A stretch of 64,000 bases of DNA from Cardiobacteriaceae bacterium (GTDB taxonomy: Bacteria; Pseudomonadota; Gammaproteobacteria; Cardiobacteriales; Cardiobacteriaceae). Below the pieces are notes generated by a model. The model had not been told where the DNA came from. It searched no databases and saw only the letters and a list, made by a program, of their open reading frames with translations. The stretch's first letter is position 1; every line of letters begins with the position of its first letter. The position numbers and the translations under genes are program-made. Of this stretch, positions 52,001 to 60,047 are shown piece after piece. Location of the stretch: the NCBI GenBank assembly GCA_030529365.1, contig JAUMXB010000002.1, positions 124,001-188,000 on the forward strand, given 5' to 3'.

Positions 52001-52446
52001 AGTTGCGCGACATGAAGCAAGAAGCCGAAGACACCCGCGCCAGTCTTGAAGCGCAGCTTGCATCCTTGCGCGGTGATGACAGCGTCGCTCAATCCTTGAA
52101 CGAGCAAAAACGCCTGCGCGAACTCAATCTCAAGCTGCAAGAAGCCGAGGCCAAGGGACAGCGAGAGATAGCGGATGAGTACCGCCGCGCCATCGAGTTG
52201 CAAAAGCAGGTTTTTGATGAGGAGCGTCGTAAAGCCCAACAGCGCAAGGCCGACGAGGCCAAGCGCAAGGAAGAGGCTGCCAAGCGCCAGAGCAGCAGCA
52301 ACAGCGCATCCGGCAGCAGCGGTAAAGGCATCAGCGCTGACGAGGTGGTAGGTGCGTTTGACAAACGCTTGGAGGATGCCCGCAGAGCTGGACGTGATGA
52401 TTTTGCCCGTGAGTTGCACGACGCCGCCAAAAGGAGACCGAGATGA
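49027..52446 (+). CDS. Phage tail tape measure protein, TP901 type
   Basis: An 1139-residue protein whose length sets the tail length. Residues 130-330 contain the TP901 core (DFEAQLSTVKAVSGASAEEM, AEKMGAETKYNATEAAQGLE, AGIDGSRAGTALNNMMAQF). Hydrophobic helices lie near residues 95-110 and 485-525. The C-terminal half is coiled coil, with a low-complexity Ala/Lys/Glu/Thr run near residues 835-880 (TEKSAKATEKSADAEKK). It is the first gene of the tail operon; the start codon lies in a hairpin. The upstream partner genes normally found (tail tube, chaperones) are absent here. Confidence 0.9.
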   Translation: MPSNKLHTELLISAGVEGLNHIDRVIDALREAGEDTEQLSEESARLRREWDNLDPAERAERMRNLGDATNSASEDARRLGDETERNVGIFGRAKGAILALGTALGVAFVAGKIKAFFTDAVAGAADFEAQLSTVKAVSGASAEEMEKLRGAAEKMGAETKYNATEAAQGLENLARAGLDANESIEALPSVLALAQGNGIELAEAASYITQAASGMGLAMSESARVADVLAKAASSANTDIQGMGQALAYAAPTAASLGLTIEETAAYIGKFADAGIDGSRAGTALNNMMAQFANPASTFKRELSAIGIRTTDFNQAIRELATAGPKGQAAINALGMEAGPAFKALLGQGIGALDELTAKLEKASGFAGEQAAEMGNNLKGAFDELSSAWDAVKQQIGAPVLDPLKEKIKELAGVISGLVDSGKVEALGKAIADTFSKGADAVIRFVQNFNFGALIDKVRGGFEALSTAGSVLSTVWNGLAVVANALKAGFAGIAWTVSYIAEAAALAAHGIAGIITTITDFFGATDNATAGVIESIEAVQHAARETRRELEDMAANAGEGMVSGLKSMVGVAEESTDQAAAAFGKIPAAAEEAAAKSTSPMIAMYQKVVDKVLEVSDIAKKEAEKQAKAAEEAAQRTKEAQEQAAVAAKDAFAGFGVDLDEVLTGVSAKAKKAMGDYTHAVQQATDAGLDATKAARAGFEALAEKLESPAEWAAFKQHLIDSGQGLDHLTKNQLKRMEDNIKGLPDVAATAMQQLKQRFENADIGDLSRLKVEAETAYKAGEISGKQYAEVLEELKAKTDALRAKTSSAGDTAAQAHGKAAAAAKSSAKAKDENAAAEKKTADATEKTAEATEKSAKATEKSADAEKKNAAAKAESVKGSFALYDATNLNAEALQKLNGLTAEFGRRFNAVFRDRVGTGAEVSKFGRDIHEFANQLRRAQAAIDDLNASTAAGTVTMNEISETAIRAQNTIFGLDNTTLNNLNAAIDAARQKLRDMKQEAEDTRASLEAQLASLRGDDSVAQSLNEQKRLRELNLKLQEAEAKGQREIADEYRRAIELQKQVFDEERRKAQQRKADEAKRKEEAAKRQSSSNSASGSSGKGISADEVVGAFDKRLEDARRAGRDDFARELHDAAKRRPR

Positions 52447-52841
52447 ACTGGACGATTACCCGCAAAGACAACCATGCCGCCATTGAGCTGCCGGAAGACA
52501 TGCGCTGGCTCGATGAATTTGACTGGCAATCATTGGCACAGACCGAACCCGAGTACACGCTTGGAGGCGCGGTGGTGATCCAGCAAGGCACCAAACTTGC
52601 CGGACGCCCCGTCACCCTTGGCGGGGAGTGGATATGGCTGGCGCGTGCCGACCTGCTCACGTTGCAGACCTGGGCGGATGTGCCCGAATTGGAAATGACG
52701 CTTGCGCATCCCGACGGACGCAGCCTCAACGTCTGCTTTGCCCGTCCGGCACTCTCCAATATCAACCCCGCCCACTATCTCGCGCCGGAAGACGCAACGG
52801 CGCAATACGAAGCGCCGCAAATCCACCTGATGACGATTTAA
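52443..52841 (+). CDS. Phage tail-associated protein, unknown
   Basis: A 132-residue protein overlapping the tape measure stop by 4 bp. It is rich in Trp and acidic residues (RWLDEFDWQSLAQTEPEYTLGG) and has alternating short strands, as in small tail/baseplate adaptors. No signal peptide or membrane segment. No family is recognised; position between tape measure and the large tail protein is the main clue. Confidence 0.7.
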   Translation: MNWTITRKDNHAAIELPEDMRWLDEFDWQSLAQTEPEYTLGGAVVIQQGTKLAGRPVTLGGEWIWLARADLLTLQTWADVPELEMTLAHPDGRSLNVCFARPALSNINPAHYLAPEDATAQYEAPQIHLMTI

Positions 52842-52851
52842 GAGGTAAAAA

Positions 52852-55800
52852 ATGCCGCAAAGACATACCCGACTCACCAAACAAGACCTGCAATTTTATC
52901 CGACCGAGCGCTTGCACGATGCGCCGGACGGCGGCGGCCTCATGGTCAAAGACGCGCTGACCGGCGCGGACAACGAGCTGTTTCCGCCGGTATCCGATGT
53001 TGCGCGTACTCTCGGCGCTTTTAACGCGCGCTCGGTGCATGGCGCGGTACGCCGTCCCGATGCCGAGCCGCTGACCGGTGCGCATATTATCTTGAGCAAG
53101 CCGCCCGAGGCCGATAACGTCTCGTATCTGCTCTACCGCGCTGCCCGCTACGGCGAGTTGCGCGATGCCGCAGTGAGCCGTGCCAGCGCTTACAGTGTGG
53201 CGACGATCGAGAGCCGGATGACGCTGATGAGCGTGCAATCGCAGGGCTCGCGTATCGTGCAGGCGTATCAGCGCCCCGAGGAGCCGTTGCCGCTGATTGG
53301 CGATGTCTATTGCCTGCGCCAGGACAAGCGCGGCTATCCGCAGCATGAGCAATATATTCGCGTGACCCGCGTATCAAGCGAGGTGCGCACCTTTACCGAC
53401 CGCGCGACCGGCAAGGATTTTCAAAGGGCGGTCGTGAAGATGGAAATCAGCGACCCGCTGGAGCATGATTTTATCGGCGTGGATTATCCGGATATCGCGT
53501 ATGTGGATAATCCCTGCAAGCTGCGCGAGACCCACGTTGCCGACGGTGCGCGTTTTTATGGCGTCAAGCCCTTGGCGGCAGCTATCCAGGCGCAAGCCAT
53601 CAAGCTCCGCGTCCCGTCGCTGATGGAAAAGCTCGTCCCCACCTCGCAGATCGAGACAGCGATGACGGATTTGACCGCCGCCGGGCAACGCCAGGTGCTG
53701 TTTGACGCCGCAAAGACCGGGAGCGTGGTCAGAACCGGGCGCACATTGACCAATGGCGTATCCGTCCACCTCGGCAATGCGGTGTTGCCGGGCAGTCTGC
53801 ATTTGACCGTATCCGGCACAGAGGTCACCGACCGCGGTGGTGCGCTCTATCTCAACGACAATCCCGTCGGCAGTATCGATTATGCACGCGGCGAGCTGCT
53901 GTTTACCGCATATGTTGCTGGTGGCTTTACCGACATCCGTTTCCGCCCGGCGGCGGAGTTTTTGCGCGTTGCGGATACGGCGGCGATTGCGGTCATCCTC
54001 AATAACCGCAGCTACAACTATGTGATGACCATCAACCCCGCGCCTGCACCGGGCAGTCTGTGGGTGAGCTATCGCGCGCAAGGACGCTGGTATGATCTGC
54101 GCGATGATGGTAGCGGCGCATTGCGCGGCCTCTCGCCCGGCCACGGCTCGGGCACGCTCAATTACCGCTCCGGCACGGTCACGATTACCTGCGGCGAGAT
54201 GCCGGACGTCGGCAGCGAGATACTGTTTGCCTGGGGCAGCAACGCCGGCATCAATAATCGCGCCGAGAGCCAACCCACCATGCATTTGCGCTTGATGCTG
54301 GAGCCGGGTGTTGCGCCTAACAGTGTGCAACTGGCGTGGGATGACGGCAGCCCGCGCACCGCCCAGGACGACGGCCAAGGCAATATCACCGGCCACTGGA
54401 CGGGCAAGATCAATTACCGCTCCGGCGAGATCCTGCTCGACAGTTTTGCCGGTGGACATAACCGCTACGACATTGCCGCGACGTATTCCGTGGGCGAGCC
54501 GCAAGCCAAAGAGTTTAAAGCGCCCAACCGCAGCGGTGGCGGACAGATTGCGCTTGACCTCGGACAAACACAAATCAAGCCGCGCAGTTTTGAGATGACC
54601 TGGAACGTGCTGGTGCAGGATTATGATCACCGCGTGCAAGAGGGAGAGGCCTTTGTGCGTCCGGTCGATCCCTATATCACTGTGCGCGACAACGGCAGCG
54701 GCGGTCTTGTTGATGCGTCGGGCAAAAATTACGGACAAATCAATTACAGCGCGGGGACGCTGACCTTTAATCCTGATACGACCGTCAAAATCCCCAAACC
54801 GCTTTTTCACAAGCAACCGATGGGCGAAAGAATCACCGGCAGAGAAGGCAAAAACGAGACTGTGGTGCCGCTCTATCGCCTGGTCTATCGCGGCATCGAG
54901 TATATCGACGCCGCCGCCACCGCGCCGATTGACGAGAGCTTTGTGGTCACCACCCGCTTCCGCGGCCAGCAAAGCGAGGATGCGCGCAACAAGCAGCTCT
55001 CATCCGGCACGGTGCAAATCGACCTCCTGCCCAACATCGCCGAGCGCCTGATGCCCGGCAGTATCCGCTTTGCGATTGGCGGCGAGACCTACTTTGACCG
55101 CAGGGGTGACATCTATTACCGCCTCGATGAGGCGACCGGCGCGGCCACCCGCGTCGGCAGCATCAATTACGACAGCGGCATCGCCATCGTTGAGCAGTTT
55201 GCGGGCAGCAGCCTGCAATTGCAGGCACTTGCCAGCGCCTTGCACGGCAACCCGGTGGATGAGGTCGTCTATCGCATCCCGTCCGCACCGATACGCCCCG
55301 GCTCTCTGCATCTCACCGCTACGCCCATCTTGGGCGCACAAATCAGCGTCAGATCCGACAATGCCGGCAAGATTACCGGCAACGGCCTTGAGGGCACGAT
55401 TGACTACGAGACCGGCGTGGTACGGGTGCGCTTTGGCAAGTTGGTGGTGGCAGCGGGCAACGAGGACAAATACTGGTACAACCCCGATGCGGTCACCAGC
55501 GACGGCAAAATCTGGCAGCCGCTGCCCGTCTTTGCCGAGACCATCACATACAGCGCCGTCAGCTACGCGTATCTGCCGCTGGATAGCGCGGTTATCGGCA
55601 TCGACGCGGTGCGCCTGCCTGCCGATGGCCGCGTGCCGATTTTTAGACGCGGCGACATGATCGTCATCGGCCATCGTGTGTCGCAAGACATCGGCAGCGC
55701 CCACACCCAGGGGCAAACCGTGCAGCTGTCGCGCGGCGATATTGATGATATCTGCCTCAAAGACGCCAAGGGCAAAAAAATCGCGGCCAAGTGGTATGAC

Positions 55801-56475
55801 TACGATTTGACGCAGGGCTCCATCACCTGGGCGACGCCGCTGGATTTGTCCGATTACACCCTGCCGATTACTGCAACGACGATCCGAGAGGAAGAAAACC
55901 GCATCCTCGTTGCCGACATCGACGGCACGCTGACTTTGCAATCACCGGTCGCGCGCGATTATCCCGAGGATGACACGTATATCTCCAGCGCGCTGATTGC
56001 CGGTGATTTGCAAGTCCGCAGTACCGCGCCGTTCAGCCAGCAGACGTGGGATAACGTGTGGAGCGACGAGCGTCGCGGCAACGACATCCCGGCGCGCCTC
56101 AACACCAAGGATTACCCGATGGTGCTCACAGATGACGGTGCCACAACAGACCGCTGGGTGATTGTGTTCCGCCACCAGACGCAGTTTGACCTGTACTCCG
56201 AGGCACTGGGCTTTGTCGGCAAATTTGACGTGCTGCAAGACCTCGCCCCGATCAACCCCGCGACCGGCAAACCCTATTTCACCCTGCCCAGACAGGCATT
56301 CAGCGCAAGCTCGGGACACAGCCCGTGGGCAGCGCAAAACTGCGTGCGCTTTAATACCCATGGCACCCATCAGGGCATCTGGATATTCCGCGCCGTGCAG
56401 CCGTCGGCAAAACGACAAACCGAAACCGACGGCTTTGAAATCTGCCTGCGCGGCAATACTGTCGAACTTGTTTAA
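52852..56475 (+). CDS. Large phage tail protein with six diverged beta-repeat units
   Basis: A 1207-residue protein, probably a baseplate or distal tail component. Between residues about 310 and 860 a unit recurs six times: a PGS-(L/V) strand, a Gly/Asp-rich turn, and G-x-(I/L)-(N/D)-Y-x-x-G-x-(L/V). The second halves are VGSIDYARGELLF, SGTLNYRSGTVTI, TGKINYRSGEILL, YGQINYSAGTLTF, VGSINYDSGIAIV and EGTIDYETGVVRV at about residues 339, 433, 517, 627, 767 and 846. The C-terminal 300 residues differ. No named family is assigned. It is preceded by a 10-bp gap and followed by 15 bp. Confidence 0.75.
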   Translation: MPQRHTRLTKQDLQFYPTERLHDAPDGGGLMVKDALTGADNELFPPVSDVARTLGAFNARSVHGAVRRPDAEPLTGAHIILSKPPEADNVSYLLYRAARYGELRDAAVSRASAYSVATIESRMTLMSVQSQGSRIVQAYQRPEEPLPLIGDVYCLRQDKRGYPQHEQYIRVTRVSSEVRTFTDRATGKDFQRAVVKMEISDPLEHDFIGVDYPDIAYVDNPCKLRETHVADGARFYGVKPLAAAIQAQAIKLRVPSLMEKLVPTSQIETAMTDLTAAGQRQVLFDAAKTGSVVRTGRTLTNGVSVHLGNAVLPGSLHLTVSGTEVTDRGGALYLNDNPVGSIDYARGELLFTAYVAGGFTDIRFRPAAEFLRVADTAAIAVILNNRSYNYVMTINPAPAPGSLWVSYRAQGRWYDLRDDGSGALRGLSPGHGSGTLNYRSGTVTITCGEMPDVGSEILFAWGSNAGINNRAESQPTMHLRLMLEPGVAPNSVQLAWDDGSPRTAQDDGQGNITGHWTGKINYRSGEILLDSFAGGHNRYDIAATYSVGEPQAKEFKAPNRSGGGQIALDLGQTQIKPRSFEMTWNVLVQDYDHRVQEGEAFVRPVDPYITVRDNGSGGLVDASGKNYGQINYSAGTLTFNPDTTVKIPKPLFHKQPMGERITGREGKNETVVPLYRLVYRGIEYIDAAATAPIDESFVVTTRFRGQQSEDARNKQLSSGTVQIDLLPNIAERLMPGSIRFAIGGETYFDRRGDIYYRLDEATGAATRVGSINYDSGIAIVEQFAGSSLQLQALASALHGNPVDEVVYRIPSAPIRPGSLHLTATPILGAQISVRSDNAGKITGNGLEGTIDYETGVVRVRFGKLVVAAGNEDKYWYNPDAVTSDGKIWQPLPVFAETITYSAVSYAYLPLDSAVIGIDAVRLPADGRVPIFRRGDMIVIGHRVSQDIGSAHTQGQTVQLSRGDIDDICLKDAKGKKIAAKWYDYDLTQGSITWATPLDLSDYTLPITATTIREEENRILVADIDGTLTLQSPVARDYPEDDTYISSALIAGDLQVRSTAPFSQQTWDNVWSDERRGNDIPARLNTKDYPMVLTDDGATTDRWVIVFRHQTQFDLYSEALGFVGKFDVLQDLAPINPATGKPYFTLPRQAFSASSGHSPWAAQNCVRFNTHGTHQGIWIFRAVQPSAKRQTETDGFEICLRGNTVELV

Positions 56476-56490
56476 AAACATGGAGCAATC

Positions 56491-57363
56491 ATGAAACCCA
56501 TAATCTATCGCAACACGGATCACGACGCACCGGTACTGTCGCAGCATCCCGGCACCATGAATACCCTGCTGAAAGCGTGCCTCGTCACGGGTTACGGCGA
56601 CAAACCTGCCGCCGGCTGGGAAATCGCATATGAAAATACCGCGGAACACAAATTGGCACTGCGCTCCAAAAATCCGATGAGCGAACAGGCCGTACTGTTG
56701 CTACACGACACACAGACGATCAAAGCCGATGTAACGGCATACAAACACTGGGCCGGTGATGCCGGCAGCGACCAATGGGGGAGCGGCGCTTTCTGGAAGC
56801 GCTGGGGCACGGGGTATGACCCCGCATATTGGGTAGTGATCGCTACCGATACTTTTTTTTATATCTGGATACAAACAGAGCTTAACCAATCAGGCATGGG
56901 CAAGCTGGATTTTTTTGGCGATGCCATCAGTTTGCGCAACGACATGTCGTTTGCAGTGCTCGCCGCTGCGCCGAGAAGCGTGAACTACGACCAATCAGGA
57001 ATCGGACTGTCTAGTATCAATACCTCACACAACAAAGAGGCGCAATTCCCGCGGTCGTTGTTTCCGTCATTTACCCAATACTGGGGCGACCGGAGTGTTG
57101 AACAAGGAGGCGGCAGCGCTTGGGCTAGCCAGACAACCATATTTGCCCGTTTTGCGCTCTATGTCGAGCTTGACGGCCGTAAACAACCGGTGCTTGAGCT
57201 GCCCGGGGCGCTTATGCCCTATTCCGAGATCTGGGGACGGCGCACTGACGGCGAGGTCCAGCGTCTTGACAACCAGGTACCCTATCAAGAGCCCCTGGTG
57301 GGGTTGTATCAACCGTGGCACGGCCGGATGTGGTTGCAGGTTGATGACTGGAGCGCACCATGA
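56491..57363 (+). CDS. Phage tail protein, unknown
   Basis: A 290-residue protein beginning MKPIIYRNTDHDAPVLSQHP. It is rich in Trp, Tyr and Gly, and has a middle part with many short strands (AYWVVIATDTFFYIWIQTEL) and a C-terminal PYSEIWGRRTDG. Composition and position suggest a tail-tip or adhesion protein, but no family is recognised. It overlaps the next gene by 4 bp. Confidence 0.7.
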   Translation: MKPIIYRNTDHDAPVLSQHPGTMNTLLKACLVTGYGDKPAAGWEIAYENTAEHKLALRSKNPMSEQAVLLLHDTQTIKADVTAYKHWAGDAGSDQWGSGAFWKRWGTGYDPAYWVVIATDTFFYIWIQTELNQSGMGKLDFFGDAISLRNDMSFAVLAAAPRSVNYDQSGIGLSSINTSHNKEAQFPRSLFPSFTQYWGDRSVEQGGGSAWASQTTIFARFALYVELDGRKQPVLELPGALMPYSEIWGRRTDGEVQRLDNQVPYQEPLVGLYQPWHGRMWLQVDDWSAP

Positions 57364-57683
57364 TTATCGGGGTTTCCATCACCGACAGGTCGCACTATTA
57401 CGGCACGGGCTATATAGCCGGCACGGCAGACGGGATAGTCACTGTTGGCGGGCAGGCTGCGCAGCGGGAAGTGTGCGTGCTGCACGACATGCAGCTGGTC
57501 GCCCGCGTGTGGAGCCTGCCAGGCGGGCATTACATGATCCCGCATCTGGATGCCAACCGGGAGTATCTTGTTATTGCGCGTGACTACAAGCGCCAGTACG
57601 AGCCTGTTGCCTACGACCACGTCAAGCCTGCTACAAATCTAACGCCGCAAGAGCAGATCGGGTTATATAGATCATGGCGTTAG
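57360..57683 (+). CDS. Small phage tail protein, unknown
   Basis: A 107-residue protein (MIIGVSITDRSHYYGTGYIAG ... HLDANREYLVIARDYKRQYEPVAYDHVKPA). The pattern resembles a small beta-sandwich with a carboxypeptidase-regulatory-like strand order. It overlaps both neighbours, 4 bp upstream and 10 bp downstream, so it is part of the tail operon. Confidence 0.65.
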   Translation: MIIGVSITDRSHYYGTGYIAGTADGIVTVGGQAAQREVCVLHDMQLVARVWSLPGGHYMIPHLDANREYLVIARDYKRQYEPVAYDHVKPATNLTPQEQIGLYRSWR

Positions 57684-59452
57684 ACCCGGGCAAACTGGCT
57701 CTCGCTTTGTGGCGTGCAAGGCGGACAATTGATGCGGCAGCAGTCCCGCTTGCCCTGGGCGACGGCACACCGCAAGGACCGGTTGTCATCAAATTGCGCG
57801 GATGCGGCAGCGGTCAGACGGGCGCTGCATACGACATTGGCAATACAACCGCCCATGCGCGCAAGAGTGCGCGTGTGGGCGGATGGCGGCAGCAGGACAA
57901 TGTCCCGGCGCAAGGCGTGGCAGCATGCCATCGCGATAGCACTGCACCCGCACCCGGCATCGGCCACTGCGCCGGGGGCGGCAGTATTGGCGGCATCGGC
58001 ATCAGCGCTTGCCAGGCATCACACACCCAGACCAGCTGGCCGCTCAAACGCTGCGCGGAGCCGCAAGAGACGCCATCGGTGCTCCTCAGCCACTGCGCCA
58101 GCCACCCCAGCCAACTTGCCATCCTCCTCAAGGGATGCAAGCGACCGCAGGAGACGCCATCCGCCCTGCTCGCGAATTGCGTGAGCGCGCAAGGGCTGAC
58201 GGCCTTTTTGCGCGGCTGTCAGCGCGAGCAATATCAGCACGCGGTACGCCCGCCGTGCGAGTATTACCCGCTGCCATTACCACCGCCGCCGCCCGATCAA
58301 TCCCCTTGCCGCCTGCGTCCGCCATCCGATCAGCTGCCACTGGCATTTTTGCGCGTGCGCGCCCGTCGCAACAGCGCCCATCTCTCCTTGCCGCTGCGTT
58401 GCTGGGATGCAGGCGAGAGCAACGACTTACCCATACTCCCCGGATACATCATGCACAACACCATTACCGCCGAGCACGCGGGCCAAACCCTGCAAATCCT
58501 CGCTCTCACCCTCAAAACCGATGTCGACAGCTATTGCTGGCAGGGCGATATCACCCTTGCCCCCGCCGATTTTGCCAAGCTCAATATTGACGGGCGCGCC
58601 AAGGGCGACGAGGCCATCATCACCCTCCGCATCAACGGCAGACGCTGGGACATCATGGCCGAGGATTACCGCGACACGCGCCGCTTTGTCGGCTACACCT
58701 ACACCGTGACCGGGCGCAGCATCACCGCCAAACTTGGGGCTGATTACACCGCCGGCAAACATAAGCGCTACGACCAGCCGCGCTACGCGCGGCAAATCGC
58801 CGATGAGCAACTGCAATACCTGCCTTACCAGATAGTCGCCTGGGATGCTGTCGATTGGCTGGTATCGGGTGATGCCTACACCGTCAGCGGCCAGACGCCG
58901 ATAGCGGTCATTGCCGACATCGCCAGGGCCGCAGGGGCGTTTGTGGAGAGCCATCCGCACGAGCCGCAACTCTTTATCCGCCCGCTGTGGAGACGTGCAG
59001 CGTGGGAAAAACCGACCCCGGAACGCACCATCCCCGCCAATCTCATCTTGTCGGCATCCGGGCAACGCCGCGTCAGTGAGCGCTGCAACGCGGTGCGCGT
59101 CGTCGGCAGCGGCGCAGGTGCCAAGGGCGCGCTCGTCTGGCGGCAAGGCACCGACCAGACGCCCGAGGCGGGCATCTTGACCCACGCCCTCTACACCGAC
59201 GATACCGTGCTGCGCGCCGCAGGCTTGGCCGCGCTCTCCGAGACCGGCACCCACAAGCTGCAAACCGTCGTCTTGCCGTGGGCGGAGAAATACCAGCTGC
59301 CGCTGGCCGAGCTTGGCAAAGTGTGGGCATTTGTGGAGAGTGGCCAGACATGGCAAGGCGTGATCAAGGGCATCGAGGTCAGCGTTACGCTCGACAACGA
59401 CGCGCCGGTCGTCACCCAAACCGTCACCGTTGACCAGTACGCGGGAGAGTAA
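57674..59452 (+). CDS. Hub-like phage tail protein with Cys/Pro-rich N-terminal region
   Basis: 592 residues in two parts. Residues 1-255 carry about 12 cysteines, many after a short LxxC pattern, with a near-repeated QETPS-LL--C unit and a proline run (PLPLPPPPPDQSP). Residues 260-590 read as a beta-rich hub domain (LQILALTLKTDVDSYCWQGDITL, RINGRRWDIMAEDYRDTRRF, VTQTVTVDQYAGE) like gp27/Mu gp44-class baseplate hubs. The Cys-rich part is unusual for a phage structural protein. Confidence 0.7.
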   Translation: MALDPGKLALALWRARRTIDAAAVPLALGDGTPQGPVVIKLRGCGSGQTGAAYDIGNTTAHARKSARVGGWRQQDNVPAQGVAACHRDSTAPAPGIGHCAGGGSIGGIGISACQASHTQTSWPLKRCAEPQETPSVLLSHCASHPSQLAILLKGCKRPQETPSALLANCVSAQGLTAFLRGCQREQYQHAVRPPCEYYPLPLPPPPPDQSPCRLRPPSDQLPLAFLRVRARRNSAHLSLPLRCWDAGESNDLPILPGYIMHNTITAEHAGQTLQILALTLKTDVDSYCWQGDITLAPADFAKLNIDGRAKGDEAIITLRINGRRWDIMAEDYRDTRRFVGYTYTVTGRSITAKLGADYTAGKHKRYDQPRYARQIADEQLQYLPYQIVAWDAVDWLVSGDAYTVSGQTPIAVIADIARAAGAFVESHPHEPQLFIRPLWRRAAWEKPTPERTIPANLILSASGQRRVSERCNAVRVVGSGAGAKGALVWRQGTDQTPEAGILTHALYTDDTVLRAAGLAALSETGTHKLQTVVLPWAEKYQLPLAELGKVWAFVESGQTWQGVIKGIEVSVTLDNDAPVVTQTVTVDQYAGE

Positions 59453-59454
59453 GC

Positions 59455-59682
59455 ATGGATATCTTGAGTCAATTCCGCGCGCTGATTGCGCCGACAAAGC
59501 GCCAGGTCGCACGCATCACCGGCGGCAAGGGCGCGGGCGTGTGGGTGGCGGAAACGCCCGGCGGCGCGGTTGTGGTGCTCACCGGCGAGGCGCAAATCGG
59601 GCAAGGCGTCTATTACGACGCTTATACCCGAGAGATCGAGGGGCAAGCGCCGGATGTGGTGTGGGTGGAGATCAGCATCTAG
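59455..59682 (+). CDS. Small phage tail protein, unknown
   Basis: A 75-residue, beta-rich protein (MDILSQFRALIAPTKRQVARITG ... VVVLTGEAQIGQGVYYD) starting 2 bp after the hub-like gene. It is the last gene of the tail operon. The size and strand pattern would suit a small baseplate spike cap or adaptor, but this is a guess. Confidence 0.7.
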   Translation: MDILSQFRALIAPTKRQVARITGGKGAGVWVAETPGGAVVVLTGEAQIGQGVYYDAYTREIEGQAPDVVWVEISI

Positions 59683-59689
59683 CCCATTT

Positions 59690-59709
59690 GGCAAACTAGT
59701 CTAATCGCC
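59690..59709. repeat. 20-bp direct repeat before the lysis-packaging operon
   Basis: GGCAAACTAGTCTAATCGCC, identical to 48956-48975. Its last bases form the left arm of the terminator at 59706-59728. It lies 54 bp before the holin ATG. Confidence 0.9.
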
Positions 59710-59728
59710 GCTTTGAGCGGCGTTTTTT
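59706..59728 (+). terminator. Terminator of the tail operon
   Basis: CGCCGCT-TTG-AGCGGCG stem followed by TTTTTT, 24 bp after the last tail gene. It overlaps the 20-bp repeat by 4 bp. Confidence 0.85.
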
Positions 59729-59732
59729 ATGC

Positions 59733-59758
59733 TGTCTCCGATATCAACCACGGAGACA
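59733..59758 (+). promoter_or_regulatory. Hairpin over the holin SD
   Basis: TGTCTCCG (59733-59740) and CGGAGACA (59751-59758) pair perfectly; the SD GGAGA lies in the right arm, 7 bp before the ATG. TATGCT at 59728-59733 could be a -10 box. Confidence 0.6.
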
Positions 59759-59763
59759 ATCCC

Positions 59764-60045
59764 ATGAGAACCCCCAAACTCCCGAAACTTGCCTATTGGC
59801 ACTTGGGCACTGTGGCGCTGCTCGCCGCCCTTTGGGCGATTGCGCCGCAGCAAATCGGCGTGTTGGCGCTTAAAGGCATCTATATCACGCTCGCGCTCGC
59901 TCTTGGCTATTACGCCGATCGCACGATATTTAGCGCGTACCGCCCTTACATGCTCAAGCACAGTGATTTGCTGCTCGCGACCGGCATGATCCGCAGAGCC
60001 ATTGTGATTGCCGCCGTGGTGCTGGGCTTTGCCCTGGGGCTGTAA
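59764..60045 (+). CDS. Putative holin
   Basis: A 93-residue protein with two or three hydrophobic segments (WHLGTVALLAALWAI, GIYITLALALGYYA, AIVIAAVVLGFALGL) separated by short charged loops. It lies immediately before the endolysin gene, the usual holin position. SD GGAGA precedes the ATG at 59764; an upstream in-frame ATG at 59713 would extend it into the terminator region and is rejected. A sequence family is not assigned. Confidence 0.75.
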   Translation: MRTPKLPKLAYWHLGTVALLAALWAIAPQQIGVLALKGIYITLALALGYYADRTIFSAYRPYMLKHSDLLLATGMIRRAIVIAAVVLGFALGL

Positions 60046-60047
60046 CC

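Noticed and set aside
48956-59709. The 20-bp direct repeats as attL/attR of a separate 10.7-kb island
   Set aside because: No integrase lies between them, phage genes continue on both sides of the right copy, and both copies stand at operon fronts; kept only as an alternative.
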